From the NCBI GenBank assembly GCA_030278955.1, contig JAOANR010000006.1, positions 24,621,763 through 24,685,762 on the forward strand: 64,000 nt of DNA, given 5' to 3'. This DNA comes from Hygrophila difformis. Lineage: Eukaryota > Streptophyta > Magnoliopsida > Lamiales > Acanthaceae. Below the pieces are notes generated by a model. The model was not told the DNA's origin, ran no database searches, and saw nothing but the letters and a program-made list of their open reading frames with translations. Made by a program: the position numbers and the translations under genes. This document shows positions 22,690 to 30,437 of this stretch, in pieces (the first letter of the stretch is position 1; every line of letters starts with the position of its first letter).

Positions 22690-23371
22690 TGCTTGAGCAA
22701 GGAGGTCGTCTGAGTTTTGGATGAGAAGCTCTACTGCTGCAGAAAATGATTTTTGAGCGTGTGTATCATGATGCTATAATACCGTTATGGGAAGACTAAT
22801 GCAGTAGGTCTCAAGAAGCTTGCCACATATTGAATTTGAGAAGCTTCTGGCTAGGCTTGGGTATGGAGTCATGTTGTCCACGGTGCCTGCGTTGGCTTTC
22901 ATATGTTTATCGTATTTGTGTTGACATGTCATTTCTCTTAGTTTAACTTACTCTCTCCCTATTGTGGATCTGGGCTTACCTTTTTTGTAGAAACTTTCGA
23001 CTTTTGGATTGGGATGGAATAAAATGCCGTTTTTGTCTTTAAAAAAAAAAAAAAAACATTGTTGTATGAAATCAGATGTCTAGTCTACCGAGTCATTAAA
23101 CAACAAATATGAAATACTACTACTTAAAAAATTTTTAAAACAAAACATACAACACATTTTTTTTAAAAAAAAAAATGGCCCCCCCTAAAAATGAGGACCC
23201 TGTGCAATGGCTCCACTCGCTCATGCTAAAAGATGGCATTGTTTCTCATTCATGTGTATTATGGGATTGTAAAATGTATTTAATATAAGTAAATTAATTA
23301 AATAAATTATAATTTTATTCTAGATAACTCAAAATTATAATACTTGTAAAAGTAATACTTCATTGTCATGA
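22690..23371. other. Repeat-derived DNA with poly(A) tract, no gene
   Basis: The stretch up to 23056 ends with an AATAAA signal (near 23019) and a pure A run at about 23040-23056, so it resembles the 3' end of a LINE or a processed transcript in plus orientation. I cannot identify a coding part. The following 300 bp is AT-rich with A and T runs and shows nothing recognisable. Confidence 0.4.
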
Positions 23372-23740
23372 TTAAATCAACAAAAAAAAAATATTGGATA
23401 GTCCTGAAGTGAGCATGAATGAGAGTAAAAAAACAGGCCAGCAATTCAGATCATTTGTCAATTGACCAGTAGACAGTAGATTAAGCACCATCCCAGGCAC
23501 AAAGTAGATATTTGGAACAATAAAGCTATTAGAAACATTACTGATCCTATGTGTAGGGGGAAGCTTAGAGGAGGAGTTATCTGGCAGAAATATTAATGGA
23601 GAGGAAGATAACAAAGGGCGAGGGTGAATCAAGAGTGATAAATTAGCACACAGAGTGGCATCTAGCTCCTGAATCAAACAACCACATACTACTATTACTC
23701 AAAGGAAGAGATTTAAGAGTGCTACTGGCCATGTCGAATA
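23372..23740 (-). pseudogene. Ty1/copia protease/GAG-pre-integrase fragment
   Basis: On the minus strand, MWLFDSGARCH (around 23695-23660) matches the copia protease active-site pattern W(I/L)FDSGA. It is followed by a frame containing ISNVSNSFIVPNIYFVPGMV and NLLSTGQLTNDLNC, the typical copia segment of the form VP...NLLS..QLT.DLNC. The protease-like start and the downstream part are in nearby frames, and no reverse transcriptase follows. This is a short decayed fragment. Confidence 0.72.
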
Positions 23741-23990
23741 TACCACCTGCAAAGTCGATCGAACTGTTCGAGCAAGCAGTTTGCTGACCTCTATTCATGT
23801 CGTCCTTGATTAGTTCCTCCAATTTAGAAATCCTTGCTTCAGCAGAGAGCGGATAGTGGTTCTTGATTGGTTGTCCGACGACATCGAAATGCAGGAATAG
23901 TTTGTTTCACATCTGTCCGCTGATTGGTTGTTCCTCCAATTTAGAGACATTAAGTTACTAATTATCGTATAATAAATTATACTCCATCCG

Positions 23991-24520
23991 CGCCGACCAA
24001 AGATTCTGGGGGTCGGCAGACTACCGACCCCATTACCGACCCACAACCTCAGCATCACCTAGCCACATCCCTAACCAGCTGGGCTATATCCCTTTGCACC
24101 ACCAATGAGAACCCGCCACGTGTCATATATATATATCAATTCCTTCCCAAATGCTGAAGAGGGGATTCGAACCCAGATAAAGTGCATTTCTCACCCGCAT
24201 GCGTGCCATCCGGATGCACAACTTTTCATGTAATCATATGCAATTTGTTAAATATATATAATTTTTTTTGTATATAAATATGTAATTAATAAATTAAAAA
24301 ATAATATAAAAATTGATATTAATTAAATAAATAGTAGAATAATTTATTAATTGTGGTCGGTAACGCCGACCATATTAACTATGGTCGGTGTTTTGGTTGT
24401 CGAATGCCCCGGGTCCCAATAACGGCTAAATTTTACTGACCCCAAAATGGGGTCGGTAAATCCGACCTGAACTATGGTAGTCGGGAATTGGTGTCGGTAA
24501 TTAGGTTTTTTCTTGTAGTG
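23991..24520. mobile_element. Decayed non-autonomous CACTA element (right end preserved)
   Basis: The right border reads TTTTTTCTTGTAGTG ending at 24520, the reverse complement of the CACTACAAGAAAAAA terminus. Subterminal repeats of the GGTCGGTAA / CCGACC type cluster at both sides (23993-24042 and 24350-24505). The left CACTA terminus is not visible. These repeats differ from the GCGACCG repeats of the large CACTA at 51158-59346, so this is another family. Confidence 0.7.
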
Positions 24521-24645
24521 TCAAATATGGAACTTTTAAAATTTTTACTTGTACCGAACTTGAGTTATTAATGATTTAAAATGTGCATTGGACTATATGA
24601 TATGTGGGTCCGTAGCAACAAAGAACGAAGGACGTATGTAATGAA
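24521..24645. mobile_element. 3' half of a Stowaway-like MITE
   Basis: The segment (TTTTTACTTGTACCGAACTT..., GTGGGTCCGTAGCAA) closely matches the second half of the Stowaway-like MITE at 50551-50814. It begins exactly where the CACTA remnant ends, suggesting that the CACTA inserted into a MITE whose left half was later lost. Confidence 0.55.
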
Positions 24646-25091
24646 TTTTATACATTTTTAAAAAATAAATAAGTTAAAATATTTTGTATTGTGTAACAAA
24701 ATGACATATTTATAAAATTTATTCAATTGAATTTAAAGGACATTATTGTAAATTAGTTAAAATTGATAACCCGAGATAATCAATCTAACCAAACACAATA
24801 ATCTTAAAACATCAAAAAATCAGATTCACAGCAATATCATATTCCCAATAATCTCACACTCCCATCAATCACATTCTAATTGATAATGTAATATCCCTCC
24901 AATCAAACGAATCCTTAGTATAAGAGATCCTATATATTAGTGTTGGGTGTATCAAACCATTAGTATAAAAGCGTACCAGACCTGTAGTTATATGTGTACT
25001 GGACTTTTACGATATATTCTCGAGTTTTGACAATTAAGGAAATAAAAAGAAAGGGAAGGAAAAAAAATAAAGGAAAAGAATAAAACAAATA
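24646..25091. other. AT-rich intergenic DNA
   Basis: No gene seen. A stretch near 24765-24915 (CCAATCAAACGAATCCTTA) resembles the end of a Tourist-like MITE, but no partner end is clear. Confidence 0.4.
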
Positions 25092-25207
25092 AGGATTGAC
25101 CTAGTGATCAAATTCCCTAACTTACAACCTTATGGTTGGGGATTCTTCTAATTGTGTGGCTTGATCAATGTTTACCTTAAAACAAATAAATAAATAAAAA
25201 ATAAAAC
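25092..25207 (+). repeat. Internally deleted tRNA-derived SINE
   Basis: It begins GGATTGACCTAGTGATC (tRNA A-box-like) and shows TGGTTGGGGATTC where the B box would be. It ends GTGTGGCTTGATCAATGTTTACC followed by an A-rich tail. The same elements in the same order occur in the longer copy at 40403-40575, so this copy has lost the middle. Confidence 0.55.
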
Positions 25208-25230
25208 CAATAAGCACTGTATAGGATTTA

Positions 25231-25562
25231 GGCCCCGTTCTCTAAAATTTATTTTCAGGCCTTATTATTTATTTTTTACAAAAATCAGATCAGACCAGAT
25301 CAGATAAGAAACATTAAGATCAGACCAGATTAAATAAGATCAGACCAGACCAGATCAGATAAGAAACATTAAGATCAGATCAGATCAAATCATTATAATA
25401 ATATAGAGAAAATAAGATCAGATCAGGCCAGATCAGACCAGACCAAATGGAATCAGACCAGACCAGAAACATTCAGACCAGACCAGAAAATTCAGATCAG
25501 ATCAGACCAGATCTTATAAATTCAGATCAGATCATAAAAATTAAGGCCTAGAGAACAGGGCA
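25231..25562 (-). mobile_element. Harbinger-like MITE with AGATCAGACC repeats (copy 1)
   Basis: Termini GGCCCCGTTCTCT and (reverse complement) TGCCCTGTTCTCT are inverted and flanked by TTA, the usual PIF/Harbinger target. The interior is filled with AGATCAGACC/CAGATCAGAT units. It is the inverted relative of 35168-36183. Confidence 0.75.
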
Positions 25563-25880
25563 TTACTATGTGGTTTTGTGCTAAATACTGTAGTAATTTT
25601 TTGACGGGCAAATTAGAGTAAAGGACCTATTAGAATTAGTTTGTATTTTAAAAAGACCCATTGTAAAAAACTTACAAAAAATTACCCATTTAAGTTTTGA
25701 CTTTTAAACATCACCCCACACAACTTCCCAATAATTTTATCTTTAAGTATGAGATATACTCTACAACTTGACTTTCTAATTACCAAAAATTTCCTTTATT
25801 TTGTAAACCCACTACAATAATTAACTTATAAAAAATGAATCAAGAAGAAATAAATTCATTAATATAGCGAATATGGAATT
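25563..25880. other. AT-rich 5' flank of the endogenous virus
   Basis: Contains GAGTAAAGGACCTATT and AAAGACCC blocks that recur, inverted and diverged, near 35008-35110. A TATAAAA-like sequence lies near 25827. Whether this is host DNA, a MULE-like arm or viral sequence upstream of the primer site is unclear. Confidence 0.4.
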
Positions 25881-25892
25881 TTTTTGCAAACT

Positions 25893-26102
25893 ATGGAAGA
25901 AAGAGTTGAAAATTGGAATGACATTGTTTATACTATACTCATATTTTTAACTGAATATAATCAAAAGGTATATCCCTACTCAGAAGAAAAAAGTTTTTGG
26001 GACAGAATAATTTTACTAAGAATAGGATCAGATAGTGAAAATTATGATGAAGAAATACCAAACAATTTAAGTAATTATGGTGAATATTATTTTTCTGATT
26101 AA
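25893..26102 (+). CDS. Small acidic ORF upstream of the viral primer-binding site
   Basis: Seventy codons starting MEERVENWND and ending GEYYFSD, acidic and aromatic-rich. It lies 60 bp upstream of the primer-binding site, so in a circular viral genome it would sit just before the zero point, in the pregenomic leader or at the far end of the genome. I do not recognise it. Its reading frame is intact and its composition is like the viral ORFs, but it could be chance in AT-rich DNA. Confidence 0.4.
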   Translation: MEERVENWNDIVYTILIFLTEYNQKVYPYSEEKSFWDRIILLRIGSDSENYDEEIPNNLSNYGEYYFSD

Positions 26103-26164
26103 ATACAACCAGTAATACAACAAAATTAATTAAAATATTTTTATATTCAACCACTATAACAATT

Positions 26165-26178
26165 TGGTATCAGAGCCC
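26165..26178 (+). other. Viral primer-binding site, initiator Met-tRNA
   Basis: TGGTATCAGAGCCC is a perfect complement to the 3' end of initiator Met-tRNA. In caulimovirids it primes minus-strand synthesis and defines map position 1. It lies only 19 bases before ORF A. Confidence 0.9.
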
Positions 26179-26196
26179 AGAACGATTAATCTGGAC

Positions 26197-26595
26197 ATGA
26201 GTGACTATAATAATAATGATCATATATTAAACTATCATATGTCAAGATTAAGATTAGATACTTCAGAACAACTATACCCAGAATATATTCCAACAGCAAG
26301 ATATCCTTTAGATGAAAATCAAGAAATAGATTATCCACTAAGTACGATTAATCCACTCGATACTGAAAACTATATAATAAATAGAAATGATGAATATGCA
26401 CAAAATAACACCGATAGCTTGATGATACAAGCAAGAATTGAAAGAGCATTTCTAAACAGAATAAGAAGATTAGTACCACAAATAAGACCACTTACAGAAA
26501 TAAGAACCAACGATAATCGAAGATTTTTAACACCCACATTTAATCCTGATCATGAAATAAGCCAAAGAGAAATAAAAATATGGATCAACAAATAG
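26197..26595 (+). CDS. Viral ORF A, function unknown
   Basis: 132 codons from ATG 26197 (MSDYNNNDHILNYHM), the first ATG after the primer-binding site. It is Asn/Asp/Tyr-rich in its first half and more basic later (ARIERAFLNRIRRLVPQIRP). The stop overlaps the start region of ORF B (ATG at 26580), as expected for a linked polycistronic array. I recognise no domain. The frame is intact. Confidence 0.6.
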   Translation: MSDYNNNDHILNYHMSRLRLDTSEQLYPEYIPTARYPLDENQEIDYPLSTINPLDTENYIINRNDEYAQNNTDSLMIQARIERAFLNRIRRLVPQIRPLTEIRTNDNRRFLTPTFNPDHEISQREIKIWINK

Positions 26596-26930
26596 AAGAA
26601 AGAAAAACATACATAGACAGAAGAAGAAGAAGATTAAATAGATTGCAAAACGATGAAGAATATGGAATAAGACTAGGAAATAGAGGGAAAAGATTACTTT
26701 GGATAGGAAACTATATAATCGAAATGGAAGAATATAATGGTAATTTAATACAAATTATATCAAAAAGAGATGAAGAACAAGAGTTAGTATCACAGGTCAA
26801 ATTAACTATAATGAACAATGAAATTACAACTTACAGAATGTTTCCAGGATATATAATACACAACACCCTGTTTACTAGAGCACCTTCACCCGAATTATCA
26901 GATCAAGAATCAAATTATAGTGAAGACTAA
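26580..26930 (+). CDS. Viral ORF B, function unknown
   Basis: 116 codons starting MDQQIEERKTYIDRRRRRL, with a strongly basic cluster near the N-terminus and an acidic Ser-rich end (SPELSDQESNYSED). It overlaps ORF A by 16 bp and ends 5 bp before ORF C. The basic N-terminus could suit nucleic-acid binding, but this is only composition. No family is recognised and no break is seen. Confidence 0.6.
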   Translation: MDQQIEERKTYIDRRRRRLNRLQNDEEYGIRLGNRGKRLLWIGNYIIEMEEYNGNLIQIISKRDEEQELVSQVKLTIMNNEITTYRMFPGYIIHNTLFTRAPSPELSDQESNYSED

Positions 26931-26934
26931 TAAG

Positions 26935-27261
26935 ATGCCAGGAATAAAGTTAGAAAATGAAACAATAGAAAGACTGACTAATAAAATTCATGAAATAGAA
27001 AGTCAACCACAAGATATAAGTACCATAATAATGAAACAAAAACTATTAAGAATAAAATTCAAGATTTCTAAAATGATAGATGAAAGAGAAGCATATGTAA
27101 TTATACAAAAACACATAGATCCAGAAGAAGAAGAATCGGAGTTAATAAAAGAATGGTATTTAAATGAATTAGAAATAATAGAAATAGAAGAATTAGAAAG
27201 AGAAACTAAAATAGATGAAGTAAACGACTTCATTAGAAACATAAGAAATATTAGAAGATGA
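26935..27261 (+). CDS. Viral ORF C, charged helical protein
   Basis: 108 codons starting MPGIKLENETIERL, rich in Glu, Lys and Ile, with a heptad-like pattern (KQKLLRIKFKISKMI, LNELEIIEIEELERET). Its stop and the start of ORF D share the tetranucleotide ATGA at 27258-27261, a classic stop/start overlap used for coupled translation. The frame is intact and the function is unknown. Confidence 0.6.
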   Translation: MPGIKLENETIERLTNKIHEIESQPQDISTIIMKQKLLRIKFKISKMIDEREAYVIIQKHIDPEEEESELIKEWYLNELEIIEIEELERETKIDEVNDFIRNIRNIRR

Positions 27262-27610
27262 GTTATCTAGAAGATTTAGAAACAATAAAAGATGGAATTG
27301 AACTAATAAAAAAACTAATGATAAGTCTAGATACAAGACTCTACAATATCGAAAGATATATAGACAAAACAATAATTAAAACTCCACAAAAGCAAGTAGA
27401 ATTAGAAAAGTCACTCCCACTACCAAAATGGGAGAAGACACCAGAACCAGGAAGTATCGATCATAGAGTAATGATGAAAGAAATGAAAAACTAAACAAAC
27501 AAAATAAAATTAGAATTCTTATAGACAAAGTAGAAAAATTAAAAAAGATAAATGAAGAACTAAAGGAAGATAAATTAGAAAGTAGAGAAGATAAAGAAGA
27601 AACAGAATGA
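27258..27610 (+). pseudogene. Viral ORF D, coiled-coil protein (virion-associated-protein-like position), frame broken
   Basis: The first frame (27258-27494) starts MSYLEDLETIKDGIEL and is helical. A second frame, open from about 27467 to the TGA at 27608-27610, encodes a strongly charged coiled coil (ILIDKVEKLKKINEELKED). The two overlap at 27467-27494, so one indel probably separates them. The TGA overlaps the capsid ATG at 27607 (ATGA). Size, coiled coil and position just before the capsid recall the virion-associated protein of caulimoviruses; that is inference from context. Confidence 0.55.
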
Positions 27611-29070
27611 ATACAAGTATAGAAGACTTAATAAATGAATTAAGTAGTGATTTAGAACGACTAAATTTAGAACCAATATATACAGGAACATTTTCAGAAA
27701 CAGAATTAGAAACCAATGAAAGCGATTTGGAAGAACAACATAAAGTCTTTATGAATAATCATAGATTATATTTACCATCATCAGAAGTAGTCGGAGAAAG
27801 TAGCACTACATTACCAAGAGAAGGTGTAACAGGAACTATACCAATGGAAGTAGATCAAACAACAAATAGACAAAATATAGACAATTATCAAAGTAGATTA
27901 CAAAATTTACCTTCAAGAAATTTTCCAATAAGAAAAACAACCTCTAAAAAAGAAATTTGGAAATACAATGAAGATTTTGAGTTAAAAGAAATAAGAATAG
28001 GAAATGTGAGACCATGAGATGCAGTATTTCTGAACCTGGATTGTCTTAAACAGCCAAGTCTAGAACTAGAAAAATGGAAACAGATAATAAGGATACATTT
28101 AATGTCAGAAGAAAGTACGTCAAGAGCAAAAACATTAAAAATATGGAATCTAGTCCAAGGAAATGTGGCACAATTCCTTGCAGGAATTTCCTCAAATACA
28201 AAACAAACTTATATGAATACAATTACTTAAGGATTTGGACAAGATGTAAACACAGGAATAGAGGAATTTATCAATATCATACAAGAAGAATTCCTAGGAG
28301 TACAGAGCTTAGATAATAATGCTATAATAGAAGAACGAGATCAAGCGTTACTAAGATTAAATAAAATAAGACTAAGAGATTTATGCTTTTTTGATCAATT
28401 CTCTGAACAATTTAAAAGTTACTATTATACAGCTTATACAAGCTCACAAAATAATGAACACACCATGAACTCTATATTTTCAAAACTACCATCACCATGG
28501 GATGAATATATTTGGAAAACATGGATTCAAAATAAAAATGACTATCCGAATAATTTAGGAAGCCGAATAAGATTAATAAGACAGGTAATAACTGAGTTAT
28601 GTTACCAAAGAAAAATATTAGACCACACTAAAATACATAATAAAGCTGCTGATTTATGCTGTCAAGAAAATGCAGAAAATTTTGAATGGGGAAAAAATAA
28701 ATCATATAGAAAAAATAAGAGATTTAAAAAATTTAAACCAATAAAAAGAAAATTTAAGAAAGGAAAAAGATTTAAAATCTTTAATAAGAAAAAATTCTTT
28801 AAGCCAAAATTTGGAAGAAAATATTATAAAAGAAGAAATGATAAAAGACAAAATAAAAAGAATCCAGTAAATGTTATAACTGTGGAGAAATAGGACACTT
28901 TGAAAGTGATTGTACAAAACCAAAGAAAAAACAAGTAAGATTTATGGAATATGATATTATAGATGAACAAATATTCAAAGAAATAGAATCAGATCTAGAA
29001 AGTATAAGTGAACCAGAATCAGGAGATGAGATATATGAAGTAAAATTCTCTGAAATAGAAAATGAATAAA
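27607..29070 (+). pseudogene. Viral capsid-like protein with zinc knuckle, broken by two stops and a frameshift
   Basis: One frame runs from ATG 27607 to 28893 with in-frame stops at 28015-28017 (TGA) and 28228-28230 (TAA). It begins with an acidic region (IEDLINELSSDLERLN, ESDLEEQ) and ends in a Lys/Arg-rich stretch (KFKPIKRKFKKGKRFK). The CCHC knuckle CYNCGEIGHFESDC starts at 28872 in a different frame, so a base was gained or lost near 28868. That frame continues through an acidic tail to about 29069, overlapping the movement-protein start (ATGAATAA). An acidic N-terminus, basic tract and CCHC knuckle are the usual layout of caulimovirid capsid proteins. Confidence 0.78.
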
Positions 29071-29925
29071 GATAAAGAAATAATCACAGAAGAACAAGAG
29101 GAAACAAAAGAAATAGAATATGTAGAACAATATGAAGGACAAAGAGGATATGCAATAAAAGCTATCTTAAGTCCAGAACAAATTAATAAAATACAAGGAT
29201 TAGATCTAAAACATGGATTCAAGCACACAAATTTTAATATACTATCAAGAACATTATCAAGAAATAATATAGTAATTCATGAATATCATGAACTAGAAAA
29301 AACAGTAGATGTATGTAACACTAATACTACTCTAAAACTACATCTTTCAACAAAAGATATAATAAATAAAGGGCTAGAAAAATTAAGTAGAAAGAAAACA
29401 GAGAAAATACAATACGTACATTTAGCAGGAGTAAAGATTCTAATAAAATCTTTATTTAGAAGTGGAATAGACTTACCAGTAACAATAAGCCTACATGATT
29501 CAAGATTATTAAATCTACAAGACTCACACTTAGGAACTATTAATGGAAACCTAATTTACCAAAAACTACTATTTACATGTTACCCAAACTATTGTGTATC
29601 TTTACAAGATCAAAATATAGACGAAACATTAACCCTATACATAAAAGTACATAGAAATGATGTAATGAAAAATGAAAGTAAAATATTTACAGTACATTAT
29701 AGTGCTTTTTATAGCTACCTAAATAGCAACAGACTAAAACCTTATGATGATAAAAATACAATAGAAATACATGAAGCATGTAGAGACACAATAGCAGATC
29801 TAATATTACCAGAATTGAATAATCCAACGTTACAAGATGATTGGATAATTGATCTTGCAGACAAGAAAAATACAACAGAAATTGGAAAACCATTAGAAAA
29901 TAGGAGACCACATTATCCTATGTAG
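29062..29925 (+). CDS. Viral movement protein, 30K superfamily
   Basis: 287 codons with no break. The central region (IQYVHLAGVKILIKSLFRSG, then PVTISLHDSRLLN, then LGTINGNLIYQKLLF) matches the 30K-superfamily core of pararetroviral movement proteins, including the Asp of the LHDSR segment. Such proteins gate plasmodesmata for cell-to-cell spread. The start overlaps the capsid stop, and the stop lies 8 bp before the next ORF. It is the best-preserved structural ORF of this copy. Confidence 0.82.
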   Translation: MNKDKEIITEEQEETKEIEYVEQYEGQRGYAIKAILSPEQINKIQGLDLKHGFKHTNFNILSRTLSRNNIVIHEYHELEKTVDVCNTNTTLKLHLSTKDIINKGLEKLSRKKTEKIQYVHLAGVKILIKSLFRSGIDLPVTISLHDSRLLNLQDSHLGTINGNLIYQKLLFTCYPNYCVSLQDQNIDETLTLYIKVHRNDVMKNESKIFTVHYSAFYSYLNSNRLKPYDDKNTIEIHEACRDTIADLILPELNNPTLQDDWIIDLADKKNTTEIGKPLENRRPHYPM

Positions 29926-29933
29926 GAAGAACA

Positions 29934-30437
29934 ATGAGTAGCAGAAAAAGTATAGACTATAGCCCAAGAACAAATCTAATACTTGATCAACCAAGACATA
30001 GTATTGATATCCCATACGAAAAGAGTAAACAAAAAGCCCAAACATGGAGAATTAATATAGAATATTATAATGGCACAAACTGGATAAAAGGACCAAATAT
30101 ATTAGTAGACACTGGAGCTGGTAAAAATCATATAGGAAAAACTTGTATAAATGGATTAACAAAGCATATAGGAACAGAATATAAATATACTACTTTTGAA
30201 GGAGAAGTAAAAAGAGTAAATGAAATAGTAATAGTACCAATAAAACTAGGTACAGACTTAATAGAAGAAGTAAAATGTTATGTAGCAGAAGAAGAAGGAA
30301 CATCTAGTAGCACCTATCATGTCTTGTTAGGCAATGAGTTTTTAGACTCATTAAACAAATATACGATAACATGAGAAATTTTTAGTGGAAAAATAAAAAA
30401 TGGAAAAGCTTTCGTAATAGGAAAAGCATATATATGA
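29934..30437 (+). pseudogene. Viral retropepsin-like domain 1 (separate ORF), one internal stop
   Basis: Begins MSSRKSIDYSPRTN. The aspartic-protease block NILVDTGAGKNHIG has its catalytic Asp at residue 59, and the flap-distal motif HVLLGNEFLDSL lies near residues 129-140. The two are spaced as in retropepsins. A TGA at 30372-30374 cuts the frame. The same frame then runs on to a TGA at 30435-30437 that overlaps the next ATG (30434), so the original ORF was probably 167 codons. A second complete DTGA/LLG domain follows directly in the RT ORF. What this extra domain does is unknown. Confidence 0.7.

Noticed and set aside
24040..24240. tRNA-like phrases (GCCCAGCTGGTTAGG and GGGTTCGAATCCCC on the minus strand)
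   Set aside because: They look like A and B box sequences but are about 100 bases apart, do not fold into a cloverleaf by eye and lie inside a CACTA remnant. Not called as a tRNA gene.
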